A stretch of 56,413 nt of DNA from Hellea sp. (GCA_020629135.1 JAHDDX010000009.1:1-56413); one strand, 5' to 3'. Positions 1-8,219 are shown, numbered from the stretch's first letter. Notes: generated by a model not told the origin, from the letters alone. Numbers and translations are program-made.

Positions 1-27
1 TTAGCACTCAGCGGTTCCGAGTGCTAA
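1..27 (-). promoter_or_regulatory. CIRCE operator (HrcA binding site)
   Basis: The first 27 bases are a perfect 9-bp inverted repeat, TTAGCACTC at 1-9 and GAGTGCTAA at 19-27, with a 9-nt spacer. This equals the classical CIRCE consensus, which binds the heat-shock repressor HrcA and normally lies just before groES/groEL or hrcA/dnaK operons. A well-formed promoter on the minus strand ends just to its right, so the controlled operon, most likely groESL, is transcribed leftwards out of the window. Seen: the palindrome. Known: its link with HrcA. Inferred: the identity of the off-window operon. Confidence 0.93.
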
Positions 28-35
28 CAGGGGGT

Positions 36-64
36 CATTTAGGTATGGAAAGACGAGGCGTCAA
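36..64 (-). promoter_or_regulatory. Sigma-70-type promoter in front of CIRCE, transcribing left
   Basis: On the minus strand TTGACG (59-64) and TAAATG (36-41) are separated by exactly 17 nt. The predicted start, about 7 nt beyond the -10, falls at about 28-30, immediately before the CIRCE palindrome at 1-27, so HrcA bound there would sit on the initially transcribed region. This is the usual geometry of alphaproteobacterial groESL promoters. The -10 is weak by E. coli standards, but the -35 is near-consensus. Confidence 0.7.
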
Positions 65-105
65 GGAGTCGAAGGGATTCTTTTTTTGACCAGAACCGTC
101 AGAAT

Positions 106-135
106 TTGACCCGATAATAAATAATCGCGTATTCT
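106..135 (+). promoter_or_regulatory. Possible promoter of the secreted-protein gene at 149
   Basis: TTGACC (106-111) and TATTCT (130-135) are 18 nt apart on the plus strand. A start at about 142 would give only a very short leader before the GTG at 149 or the ATG at 158, and no Shine-Dalgarno sequence is visible. Motif match only. Confidence 0.35.
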
Positions 136-148
136 GTATCCAATACGG

Positions 149-1069
149 GTGTTTAAGATGGCTAAGTTTGTACAAATTTCAATAGCGGCGGTTACGATTT
201 TGTTCTCGGGGCGGGCATTTGCTCAGACCAGCGAGGTCGATATTCCAGCAGGCATGGATTTCGAATGTGAAGCCGAATGGACGATCGAAGAATGCAAAGA
301 TCGTTTATCGGAAGAAACCTGGTATGAACAATATGGAGAGCTCAGTCAGAAATGGCGGGATGAGTTGTTATACAACACAAATATCTATTTTCATCCGATC
401 GAACGATCTCGGGAGGAAGGTCTTGTTTCCGCCAGTTCAATGGATTTTATAGATGAAAACAGTAATCTATTAGACGCAACCTACAGAGTAGCGCTCCGGC
501 GATATAGCGCCGGTTGGGCGATTGCGATTGAAATGATTTGTACAGGCAACGCTCGACGTGAACCGGAAAAATGCAAACCGGTTCTTAGAATGGTCAGTTT
601 TGATAAAGAAAAAATTGTTCCCAAAAAAATTGAGCGGCCGGTTAGTCAAAGACAGGTGGTGACGAATTTCCAGCCTTTTGTACAATGGCGCGAAACCGAT
701 TTACGTAAATGCAAACCGGCGCTCAATCATTTAGTTGAATTTCCGGCCAATAACGATTTATGGCATCCAAAATTTAAGAGCTGGATCAAAGGAAAATCAT
801 ATACGCCGTCGGATGATATCGTTGTAACCATGGATGGCGATTCTGTTTTTATACGCGCTAGAGGTGAAGCAAACCCTACTTCGCCATATGTTTCGGGACA
901 ACAAAAATACATTGTCTACGATGATCGCAACCGAGGTGACGGTTATTCTTGGGCGAAAGAAATGCGTGAACTTGTAGAGCCTTGTCTTGGGCCATCTGAT
1001 GCATCGCCGCCTTGGGAGAAAATTTTGAAAGCAAGCGAATCTAAGGCTGAGGTATTTGATGACCCTTAA
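149..1069 (+). CDS. Exported protein of unknown function
   Basis: A 306-residue protein that I do not recognise. It begins with a clear Sec signal peptide (hydrophobic stretch ending SGRAFA-Q, cleavage near residue 25), so the mature protein is expected in the periplasm or outside. It has no other membrane segment. Several cysteines occur in loose pairs (FECEAEWTIEEC, CTGNARREPEKC), suggesting periplasmic disulfides, and charged and aromatic residues are frequent. The annotated start is GTG at 149; ATG at 158 is an equally good alternative that keeps a full signal peptide. It stands alone: the CIRCE-controlled operon on its left runs the other way, and the next gene is 187 bp away. Confidence 0.75.
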   Translation: MFKMAKFVQISIAAVTILFSGRAFAQTSEVDIPAGMDFECEAEWTIEECKDRLSEETWYEQYGELSQKWRDELLYNTNIYFHPIERSREEGLVSASSMDFIDENSNLLDATYRVALRRYSAGWAIAIEMICTGNARREPEKCKPVLRMVSFDKEKIVPKKIERPVSQRQVVTNFQPFVQWRETDLRKCKPALNHLVEFPANNDLWHPKFKSWIKGKSYTPSDDIVVTMDGDSVFIRARGEANPTSPYVSGQQKYIVYDDRNRGDGYSWAKEMRELVEPCLGPSDASPPWEKILKASESKAEVFDDP

Positions 1070-1256
1070 TTATTTGCGCTGATATTATGCCGTACTCTAT
1101 AAAAATACGCTGGCTGTATTGGATGTTGATCGAATTTTGATGGGTTCTATGCACCCATAGATGCGGTCATGACACGATAATGCCGGCGTCATGACAGGAA
1201 TTGGGTTGCCGGGCGCGAAATTTCAAGTCAAATTTCAACGAAAATAGGGACCCGTT

Positions 1257-1490
1257 ATGAAAAAATCAGAAAAGATCGAAATCCGGATATCGCTTGAAGA
1301 GAAAGAAAAGCTGGGCCGTCTGGCCGAAAGCGAAGGCCGCACAGTCAGCGAGCTCGTTCGGGACCTGGCGAGTAAATATGCGCTGTTGAATATGCCAAGA
1401 CCGCGCGCCCGCATGCCCTATATGGCAGCGCTTGGATTTTTATGCTGTGGCCTGGGGACAGGCGTCGGCATGACCCTGGGGATAATTTGA
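1257..1490 (+). CDS. Ribbon-helix-helix protein with C-terminal membrane segment
   Basis: A 77-residue protein. Residues 5-45 fit a CopG/MetJ/Arc ribbon-helix-helix fold: a short beta strand (KIEIRISLEEKEKL) followed by two helices (GRTVSELVRDLASKYA). RHH proteins normally dimerise and bind DNA through the strand. Residues 53-77 are hydrophobic and small (MAALGFLCCGLGTGVGMTLGII) and look like one transmembrane helix, which is unusual for this family and would tether the DNA-binding domain to the membrane. AGGGA six bases before the ATG supports the start. It is not paired with a recognisable toxin gene. The fold is a pattern call and the function is unknown. Confidence 0.6.
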   Translation: MKKSEKIEIRISLEEKEKLGRLAESEGRTVSELVRDLASKYALLNMPRPRARMPYMAALGFLCCGLGTGVGMTLGII

Positions 1491-1526
1491 TCCCCAAGGC
1501 CACCCAACTTTGAACGCCATAAATGC

Positions 1527-3554
1527 TTAAAACGAAACGCTGGCCGTATTGGAACAGGTTGAGGTTCCCGCTTCGCAAACCGTGTAGCTAAACGTGCCGT
1601 TGCGCAGGCCCGTCGCGTGGGTGTAGTCACCGTCATTCGGTTCCGTGGTGACGAATGCCTGTCCGTTCAGATAAATATCGACATCCGTGCCATTGGCGTC
1701 CGTCCAGGCCAGGTCATTGACGACCTTGCCGCGAACTTTGGCACCACTGACCGACAGGGTGATCCCGCCGGTTGGCGTGTCACTGACGGTAACCGATTGA
1801 TTGAAGCTGTCTGTCAGGCCTTCGCCGTCGGACACGGTCAGAGAGACATTATAAGACCCCGCCGCCAGATAGCTGTGAGTTGGATTTTGATCGGTTGACG
1901 TATTGCCATCGCCAAAATCCCAGTTCCAGGCTGTAACCGTTGTGTCGTCGCTTGAGCCATCTGTGAAGGCGCAATCCAGATCCGTACAATCAAATCCGAA
2001 ATCAGAGGTCGGCGGTTGATTAACCGGACCGCCGCCATCCAGCACATAATAGGCGGAATAGGGTTGCGTTACGCCGGCGTCAGCCGGGAAGGTCGGGGCG
2101 GGCATGCCGCCCTGCACATCGAGCCAACCCATTGCACCTTGATCTTCGTGCTCCAGGATATGGCAATGCATGATGGTCCGGCCTTCAAAGACGCTGGATT
2201 GCTGAGCGTCAAGGTCAAAGCGAACACCGCAATTCCCGGCGACCACGTCGTAAAACTCGCCGTCTTCAAAATCACCGCAGGCGCCGTCCATCTGCACGTG
2301 ATAAATATGCAGGTGGAAAGGGTGGTTCAATGCGCCCTTGAGATTCCAAGCCTGAACCCCGTCCGCTGTCGCGGTCAAGGTCGGGACATTTTTATTAAAC
2401 TGTTGGCCGTTGATCGAGCGCGCGCCCATGCGTACGGTTTCTGACCCTGTGACCGGTTCAGATTTCAGATCGCGCAGATAGACCGGGCGATGGGCTTGCC
2501 AAGGAAACGACCCGTCCTCGCCAAATGGGTGCGGGGCCGCATCTGGCGTACCGTCGACAAAAATCTGTGCTTCCTGTTGCCCGGCAATAGAAATGGTGGA
2601 GTCAGCGCTACAACGAACCGCTATATCTGCGCGCGACGCGCCGGTTAGGGCAATCGAGTTATCCACCAACATTTTCGGGGCTTCCGTTCGCCAGACACCG
2701 TCTCGTGCCATCAAGGCCATCTCACAATTGGGACCAATGTCAAAATCCATCAAACGTGCATCGCGGTCCGCCAGGAGCACGCGCCAGTGCTGCCAAGTAT
2801 CGGGCGGCATACAGACATTGGCGTCCTTTTTACCGTTTAAAGTCCAGGTCGGGGCGAGCGTGCCGCCGACAAGCGTATCGCCGCCTGTGCCGGCGGTGGA
2901 CGGATCGAGAAAGCCGAACACCATATGGCGCTCATCCATGGCCGCAACATTGGCCGGAATGCCGTCCGCCGCATCATCAACGATCATCATGCCAAAGGCG
3001 CCGTTAGACACTTGAAGCAAAGTCGAGCCATGGTGATGGGCATGGTACCAGAACGTCCCGCCCATATGATCTGCCGGAATATCCCAGACATAGTCGCCGC
3101 CGCGTCCGCCTTCAAACATGCGGGTCACATCATCAGACGGAGTCTCGCCGGAAATATGCAGACCATGGGTGTGCACATTGGTGATATTGGGATTTCGAAA
3201 GACATTATGTTGTGCGCTTGGCGCTTCATAGGGCAGGCTGTTTTTAAATCGCAGCACATATTTATTGCCCGGTTGCATAATAATAGTCGGGGCAGGGATA
3301 TCATATTCAGTGCCGACCTGACGGTAGACCCGCGTCGTTAGCGTGTCGCCGCTAATATTAAACGTCTCCGCCCCCATTTCGAGCTCGCCACTATAATAGG
3401 CTTCCGGATTGGTGGCGCTGACCGGGTGATAGGTCCATTGGAAAATCGCAGGATCGTCGGCAACATTATTGGCCGGACAAACTGTGGCCCAAGCTGGCGC
3501 TACCATCAATGCGCCCAATACCAATACAAAAAACCGACCGAAAAACTTTGTCAT
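1527..3554 (-). CDS. Secreted multicopper oxidase with PKD domain
   Basis: 675 residues with a Sec signal peptide (cleavage after APAWA, about residue 23). Copper-binding motifs of the laccase/bilirubin-oxidase family appear in order: HTHGLH near 128, HAHHHG near 170, HPFHLH near 410 and HCHILEHEDQG near 463. Together these form the type 1 site and the trinuclear site. Such enzymes oxidise metals or phenolics with reduction of O2 to water. Residues about 510-590 form a PKD domain (WNWDFGDG), and a further beta-rich module with a CEAGTSTC pair closes the protein; both probably mediate carbohydrate or protein contact. It is longer than a simple laccase because of this tail. It shares its strand with the transporter upstream, but the 77-nt gap shows no clear coupling. 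Substrate is unknown. Confidence 0.9.
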   Translation of the reverse strand: MTKFFGRFFVLVLGALMVAPAWATVCPANNVADDPAIFQWTYHPVSATNPEAYYSGELEMGAETFNISGDTLTTRVYRQVGTEYDIPAPTIIMQPGNKYVLRFKNSLPYEAPSAQHNVFRNPNITNVHTHGLHISGETPSDDVTRMFEGGRGGDYVWDIPADHMGGTFWYHAHHHGSTLLQVSNGAFGMMIVDDAADGIPANVAAMDERHMVFGFLDPSTAGTGGDTLVGGTLAPTWTLNGKKDANVCMPPDTWQHWRVLLADRDARLMDFDIGPNCEMALMARDGVWRTEAPKMLVDNSIALTGASRADIAVRCSADSTISIAGQQEAQIFVDGTPDAAPHPFGEDGSFPWQAHRPVYLRDLKSEPVTGSETVRMGARSINGQQFNKNVPTLTATADGVQAWNLKGALNHPFHLHIYHVQMDGACGDFEDGEFYDVVAGNCGVRFDLDAQQSSVFEGRTIMHCHILEHEDQGAMGWLDVQGGMPAPTFPADAGVTQPYSAYYVLDGGGPVNQPPTSDFGFDCTDLDCAFTDGSSDDTTVTAWNWDFGDGNTSTDQNPTHSYLAAGSYNVSLTVSDGEGLTDSFNQSVTVSDTPTGGITLSVSGAKVRGKVVNDLAWTDANGTDVDIYLNGQAFVTTEPNDGDYTHATGLRNGTFSYTVCEAGTSTCSNTASVSF

Positions 3555-3631
3555 AATCCCACACCTTTTATTTGTGATCCAACTTTAAACGGCTTGGCAG
3601 CAAAAAAGCGAGAAGTTTTTTTAAATACGCC

Positions 3632-5107
3632 TCATAGCATCCAGCCACTCAACAGACTGGTCAGAATAGTGATCACGATGATGCCCAGTAAGTTCAATTT
3701 GAACCCAGCCTTGGCCATATCCGGAATAGTAATGCGGCCACTGCCAAATATTACGGCATTGGGCCCGGTCGCCATTGGCAGCATGAAAGCGCAGCTCGCG
3801 GCCATAGCGATGGGCATGGCCAGACGCGCCGGATCGGTTCCCGTTTGAACGGCAATCGCGCCGATCACCGGCATCAGGGCCGCTGCCGTGGCCGTATTAC
3901 TTGTCAGCTCCGTAAAGAAGATGACAAAGCTGACCAGGATCAGCGTCATTACAACCGGGTGAAGCTGAGCAATAAACTCAAGCTCGCCGCCGAGCCATTC
4001 CGACAGGCCGGTAATCCGGATCAGTGCGGCAAGAGACAGGCCGCCGCCAAATAAGAACAAAACATCCCAGGGAATACTCACCGCCGTTGGCCAGTCTAGC
4101 AGTTTTGTGCCTGGCTCGCGCATGGAGCCGGAGGGCAGGGCAAAGAGGAGGACAACGCCCGCCATGGCGATGACGCTGTCATTCAGACCTGCAAAAGGCT
4201 GGATGCCAAAAAGGCTCAGGTCCTGAATAAAGGCCCGACGAAACATCCAGAAAAAGGCGATTAATGCGAATACGGCGATGATGCGTTTTTCAGGCACGGT
4301 CATTCGGCCAAGCCCCGCAAGCTTATCATCCAGATATTGTTCGGCCGCCGCGTCGGGCTTGATGTTCATTTTCGGGCCCCAGCGGGTCAGAACAAAATAG
4401 GCGGTCGGCACCATGAGTATGACCGTCGGAATGCCCCACATCATCCAGCGCAAAAACCCCCAGCGATCATCGCCCAGGTCTTCCAGAAATCCGATGATGA
4501 TCAGGTTTGGTGTTGTTCCGACCGGTGTGCCAAGGCCGCCGATCGAGGCCGCCCAGGCGGTACCGAGAAGCGCGGCGAGGGTGAAGGCTTTCTTGTCATT
4601 CGCGTCCCAATCGGATGTGGCGATCAAGGACAGAATAATCGGGACCAGCATGATCACAGTGGCCGTATTGGATATCCACATGGAAAGCAAAGCCGCCGTG
4701 CCCATAAAGCCGGCAATGATCGCATTGGGCTTTGCGCCCATTCTGGACAAAATGCTGAGCGCGACACGCTCATGCAGGTTCCAGCGCTCTATTGACTTGC
4801 CGATCATAAATCCGCCCATCAACAGAAATATAATCGGATGGGCATAAGGCGGCGCCGCGTCGGTAAAGGCCGCGATTCCGAAAACTGGAGCGACGATTAA
4901 AGGCAGGAATGAGGTCACGCCGATCGGCAGGGCTTCGGTGACCCACCAGATCACCATCCAGGCCAGCAGGCCCAAAGTTACCCAGGCCTCGCGCGATAAT
5001 TCTGCGGGTCCCGGGATAAATGCTATAAGCGCGAAGACAATCAGGCCGAGCCAGAAGCCGATACGCTGTCCGGGACGGTCCTGACGATGAGAGGTCAAAG
5101 CTTCCAT
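3632..5107 (-). CDS. DASS/SLC13 family sodium-coupled anion transporter
   Basis: An inner-membrane protein of about 491 residues with 11-12 hydrophobic segments, matching the divalent anion:sodium symporter family (SLC13/CitT-like). Recognisable features are the substrate-site SNT/T motifs (WISNTATVIMLVPI and a second ELTSNTATAAALMPVI) and the GTPVGTTPNLI loop. Family members import C4-dicarboxylates, citrate or sulfate. I prefer the ATG at 5107; a TTG at 5128 in the same frame would have its Shine-Dalgarno directly abutting the codon. The nearby oxidase gives no clear hint of the substrate. Confidence 0.88.
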   Translation of the reverse strand: MEALTSHRQDRPGQRIGFWLGLIVFALIAFIPGPAELSREAWVTLGLLAWMVIWWVTEALPIGVTSFLPLIVAPVFGIAAFTDAAPPYAHPIIFLLMGGFMIGKSIERWNLHERVALSILSRMGAKPNAIIAGFMGTAALLSMWISNTATVIMLVPIILSLIATSDWDANDKKAFTLAALLGTAWAASIGGLGTPVGTTPNLIIIGFLEDLGDDRWGFLRWMMWGIPTVILMVPTAYFVLTRWGPKMNIKPDAAAEQYLDDKLAGLGRMTVPEKRIIAVFALIAFFWMFRRAFIQDLSLFGIQPFAGLNDSVIAMAGVVLLFALPSGSMREPGTKLLDWPTAVSIPWDVLFLFGGGLSLAALIRITGLSEWLGGELEFIAQLHPVVMTLILVSFVIFFTELTSNTATAAALMPVIGAIAVQTGTDPARLAMPIAMAASCAFMLPMATGPNAVIFGSGRITIPDMAKAGFKLNLLGIIVITILTSLLSGWML

Positions 5108-5266
5108 GAAATTTTCATAGCGGAGCAACCCCTTGATTGAAAAGGGAAACTGAATTCATTTTTGACAATTCCGGTCAGTTTCTAACCAAAGCTTCATGCC
5201 TTGGTATAGTTAATGCCACATTTGCCTGTTAACGCCGCCGCGGGCTGGGCAAATGAAAGGACCTTT

Positions 5267-5659
5267 ATGTTCAACTCTTTTGCCAAGACAACTGCAATGG
5301 CCGCATTGGCAGGCCTGATGATCGGGCTGCCGCCCGCTGCCTGGGGTGGGGACCCCGAGGCAACCCCCATAGAAAGCGATGCTGCGAGCCAGATGTCCGC
5401 TTCATCGGATGATCTGCAATCCTATCTCAGCATTGGTGCCAAAGTCATCGATCAAGACGGATTATCTCTGGGCTGGATTACCAGCGTTATCGCGGATGAC
5501 ACGGGCCATGTCACCGCAATCACCGTGCCGGATATGGACGAGACGATATCTGTCAGCGATCTCAGCGTTGAGGACGGCGTCGTTGTTTTCACCCGGACTT
5601 ACCAATCCGAGGATGATAAATCAGAGCCGGTCGAAAACGACAATCCGGATATAAACTAG
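5267..5659 (+). CDS. Small exported PRC-barrel-like protein
   Basis: About 130 residues from the ATG at 5267, preceded by GAAAGGACCTTT, a good Shine-Dalgarno sequence. The frame is open to 5213 but that longer start lacks a ribosome binding site. A signal peptide (MFNSFAKTTAMAALAGLMIG, ending PAAWG) precedes an acidic linker and then a short beta-barrel-like stretch (IGAKVIDQDGLSLGWITSV), typical of PRC-barrel domains found in alphaproteobacterial periplasmic proteins. The C-terminus is very acidic. Function is unknown; family members are often stress-linked. A strong terminator follows at 5676. Confidence 0.65.
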   Translation: MFNSFAKTTAMAALAGLMIGLPPAAWGGDPEATPIESDAASQMSASSDDLQSYLSIGAKVIDQDGLSLGWITSVIADDTGHVTAITVPDMDETISVSDLSVEDGVVVFTRTYQSEDDKSEPVENDNPDIN

Positions 5660-5675
5660 CAGCAATCTGCGCCCG

Positions 5676-5697
5676 CCCCGGCCTCTGGCCGGGGTTT
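5676..5697 (+). terminator. Rho-independent terminator
   Basis: CCCCGGCC (5676-5683), loop TCT and GGCCGGGG (5687-5694) form a perfect 8-bp stem followed by TTTAT. It ends the plus-strand gene at 5267 and overlaps the prfH stop codon on the other strand. The T tract is only three long. Confidence 0.7.
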
Positions 5698-6307
5698 ATC
5701 TCAAGCGAAACTTTTCACCTTCATAAACACGGACCGCGTTGCCGCGCTCAAGCGATTTATGGGTCTGCCAGTTATCGCGATTTTGATCGGCTTCGGATTT
5801 CGTCTTTCGGTCGCGCATTATCGCCGCCAGCTTTATCAGGCAGAGTTTTTTATTGGCATGTTGAGAGCGCTCTTCTTGTGCGCTCACCATCAGCCCCGTT
5901 GGCGGATGCACAGCCCGGACAGCGGAATTGGTTTTATTGACATGTTGCCCGCCCGGGCCGGAGGCGCGCATCGCGGTGAAAACAACATCTTTTGGAACAA
6001 TCGTCGCGATGTTTTCGGGTTCGCTCAGAATTGAGACATTGACAAACCAGTTCTTGCGTTTATGGCGCGGACGATAGGGACTTTGTCCAATCCACTGGAC
6101 CGTACCCAAGCGATCTCGTGCGAAGTCTTGTACGCGATCGCCGGACAGTCTCAGCAGGCAAGACCGGTCCTGTTCTGTTTCCAGCATGAGGTATTTCAAC
6201 CCTGCCGCTTTGGATTCGCGGGCAAAAGCACGCCTTATGCCTTTGGCGGCATAGACGCATTCCTTGGGTCCCATGCCCGAGGATATCATTAAAGTAAGCT
6301 CGCTCAT
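5696..6307 (-). CDS. prfH: Peptide chain release factor H (PrfH)
   Basis: 203 residues, a class I release-factor homologue lacking the N-terminal domains of RF1/RF2. The catalytic GGQ is present at residues 119-121 (ASGPGGQHVNK), followed by the usual basic tail (EERSQHANKKLCLIKL). PrfH releases nascent peptides from ribosomes stalled because their 16S rRNA has been cleaved in the decoding centre, after which the partner RtcB religates the rRNA. Its ATG overlaps the stop of rtcB as ATGA, so translation is almost certainly coupled, and it is the last gene of the operon. Identification rests on the motif, the length and the fixed neighbour. Confidence 0.93.
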   Translation of the reverse strand: MSELTLMISSGMGPKECVYAAKGIRRAFARESKAAGLKYLMLETEQDRSCLLRLSGDRVQDFARDRLGTVQWIGQSPYRPRHKRKNWFVNVSILSEPENIATIVPKDVVFTAMRASGPGGQHVNKTNSAVRAVHPPTGLMVSAQEERSQHANKKLCLIKLAAIMRDRKTKSEADQNRDNWQTHKSLERGNAVRVYEGEKFRLR

Positions 6308-7398
6308 CGCCGCCTCGTCTTATAGGTGATGATCGGACGAAAAGTAGCGATCACTTTGATCAGGCCAAAGGCCTCCAGATCGGCAATGACCTGGCTGATA
6401 TCTTTATAGGCTTTGGGGGCCTCTTCAAAAATCAGATCTTTGTCTTCACAGATCACACGCCCGCCGAGATTGGTCTTGGTCAGATCCGCAACCCGGTAAC
6501 GAGCGAGCTTGGCTCTTGCATCAGAACGCTTCCATTTTCGGCCTGCGCCGTGGGCCAGGGACCAGAGCGAGATATCCGGTGATTGATCTGGCGCGACCAG
6601 ATATGACAGGCTGCCACGTGATCCCGGAATAACAACCAGACCCTGATCTGATGGCGCCGCACCTTTGCGGTGAAGCCACCCCTTACCAGACGCAGTGACG
6701 CTATTATGGCAGACATCGAGCTTAGATTTTCCGTTCAGGCCTAATGCGTCCAGAAACCGACGGGCGATGATCCGTCGGTTCAGGACACCCCATCTGACGG
6801 CCTGGTCGTGGCGACGGATATATTCGTCAAAATCAGTCGTGCCTTCACTTAGGCCCAGACCCGCATAACGGTCTACATGGCGGCGTAATATGCTTTCGCC
6901 TAACCCTCGCGATCCAGAATGGACCAGTAAATAAAGCTGGCCTTTCTCCAGTCCGGCCTCGTCAAACGCATCCTTATTCACGATTGTCTCGATCGTCTGA
7001 AATTCGGCAAAATGATTGCCCGATCCAATCGTACCCAGGGCATAGGGCCAGAGATCAGTTGGCAGGTCAGCTGCGTCTAGCTCAGCCGCGCTATCCCCCG
7101 CCCAGGGGGCTTCGAAACCATCGAGCTTTTTAACGGCCTTATCGATTTTGAATTTATGAGCTTTTTGATCCGTGAGCCAAAGCCCCATGCCACAACCAAT
7201 GTCATTGCCGACCAGGTGTGGATAGATCATGCCTTCCGAATAAAAGGCGGCCCCAACCGGAATGCCTTTGCCGGGGTGCAGGTCGGGCAGGCCAACCGCA
7301 CGAACCATGCCGGGCAGGTTGGCGGCTAGTTTCAGCTGGCGTAAGGCCTCGCCCTCCATCCAGCTATTTTCTGTGGCGATCACGGTAACCTTAGACAT
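6304..7398 (-). CDS. rtcB: RtcB-family RNA ligase (PrfH-associated type)
   Basis: 364 residues, shorter than housekeeping RtcB (about 400-480) and of the PrfH-linked type. Family motifs in order: LPDLHPGKGIPVG (38-50), NDIGCGMG with metal-binding Asp66 and Cys69, GSGNHFAEFQ (about 127), VHSGSRGLG (about 160) and AHGAGRKWKR with the likely guanylylated His near 283. RtcB joins RNA 2',3'-cyclic phosphate or 3'-phosphate ends to 5'-OH ends using GTP and Mn2+. Beside PrfH it is expected to reseal 16S rRNA cut in the decoding centre. It overlaps the upstream gene by 8 bp (ATGTCTAA) and prfH by 4 bp. No RtcR regulator is seen. Confidence 0.95.
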   Translation of the reverse strand: MSKVTVIATENSWMEGEALRQLKLAANLPGMVRAVGLPDLHPGKGIPVGAAFYSEGMIYPHLVGNDIGCGMGLWLTDQKAHKFKIDKAVKKLDGFEAPWAGDSAAELDAADLPTDLWPYALGTIGSGNHFAEFQTIETIVNKDAFDEAGLEKGQLYLLVHSGSRGLGESILRRHVDRYAGLGLSEGTTDFDEYIRRHDQAVRWGVLNRRIIARRFLDALGLNGKSKLDVCHNSVTASGKGWLHRKGAAPSDQGLVVIPGSRGSLSYLVAPDQSPDISLWSLAHGAGRKWKRSDARAKLARYRVADLTKTNLGGRVICEDKDLIFEEAPKAYKDISQVIADLEAFGLIKVIATFRPIITYKTRRR

Positions 7399-8134
7399 CG
7401 TCGCCTCCGTTTTTCAGGCCGTATTTGGCAAGTTCCTTTTTAGAAAGTTGCTTTTTAGATAAGACTTTCCAATCCGGGTTGGTTGATGATGTGAATGATT
7501 TCAAAATCTCATAAACATCTTTTGGACATCCATAAGCGCAGGCCGGATTGGCATCGGTCTCAACGCTATACCACACGCTTTTAAGCTTAATCAGAAAAAG
7601 GCAATCGCTTAGTTGCTTTAATTCGGCGCAGGGCTGTTTTTGGATATCGCGCCATGAATGGTACCGTCGACGTTTCAAGCCAAGCTTGAGCATCAAAACT
7701 CTTGTCTCATTCAATTGTCCATCAATGGGACAGACATAAAGGTCCGGCCTCCATTGGTCCGGTGTTCTTGGTCCGCCCCAGCGGGAGACCGCCCAATACA
7801 TGCCGTTCTCATCCACGCGCACATTGCGAATGACAAAGTCGTCCAGATGTTCACGCACATGCATTTTGACCGTGCTGCCCGTATCCAGGCGCGCGCAGAT
7901 TTCTGAAAATACGTCATCCCATTTACGGCCACGCTGTTTGAACAGATAGCGCCGTAACGGAGCCAGATTTTCGTTTAGATATTTGGTCGCGCCGCTATGC
8001 TCGTTCACCAGGCGTTTGCCCGTGATCCGTGGCCGTCCATCATCGGTGTCCAGATAACGCAGTTTGGATTTGCGCGCCCAGGATCGTCCGCCGCGAGGAC
8101 GCTCAACGATAACTTTAAACATGTCCTCACGCAT
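7391..8134 (-). CDS. Conserved-looking protein of unknown function in the rtcB-prfH operon
   Basis: 247 residues, no signal peptide or membrane segment, strongly basic, and with many Trp, Arg and Lys. I do not know its family by name. Blocks that look conserved are ERPRGGRSWARK near the start, LNENLAPLRRYLFKQRGRKW (about 54-73), a following helical stretch with HVREHLDDFV, and a C-terminal QLSKKELAKYGLKNG. The start is fixed by AGGAGG five bases before ATG. It is the first full gene of the operon, and its stop overlaps the rtcB start by 8 bp. The coupling and basic character suggest an RNA- or ribosome-binding partner of RtcB/PrfH, but this is inference. It does not resemble archease, RtcA or RtcR. 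Confidence 0.8.
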   Translation of the reverse strand: MREDMFKVIVERPRGGRSWARKSKLRYLDTDDGRPRITGKRLVNEHSGATKYLNENLAPLRRYLFKQRGRKWDDVFSEICARLDTGSTVKMHVREHLDDFVIRNVRVDENGMYWAVSRWGGPRTPDQWRPDLYVCPIDGQLNETRVLMLKLGLKRRRYHSWRDIQKQPCAELKQLSDCLFLIKLKSVWYSVETDANPACAYGCPKDVYEILKSFTSSTNPDWKVLSKKQLSKKELAKYGLKNGGDDV

Positions 8135-8219
8135 GGCGACCTCCTTTGAGATCAGCCGGCGCTGTATGTAATTTTAATTTGGTCGAACGGAATTGGCCGC
8201 CCGAAATGAAAGTGCCCAT
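8127..8219 (-). CDS. Small ORF (30 aa) translationally coupled to the 247-aa gene
   Basis: A 31-codon frame starting at ATG 8217-8219 and preceded by AAGGACCTGTC. It encodes a basic peptide beginning MGTFISGGQFRSTKLKLH and ends TGA inside the next gene's start (ATGCGTGA), while its last codons contain that gene's Shine-Dalgarno. This is the arrangement of a coupling leader ORF, in which ribosomes terminating here reinitiate on the 247-aa gene. Whether the peptide itself has a function is unknown. Conservation has not been tested. Confidence 0.45.
   Translation of the reverse strand: MGTFISGGQFRSTKLKLHTAPADLKGGRHA

Noticed and set aside
2016..2444. 142-codon plus-strand ORF
   Set aside because: Antisense to the multicopper oxidase copper-binding region; no independent protein features.
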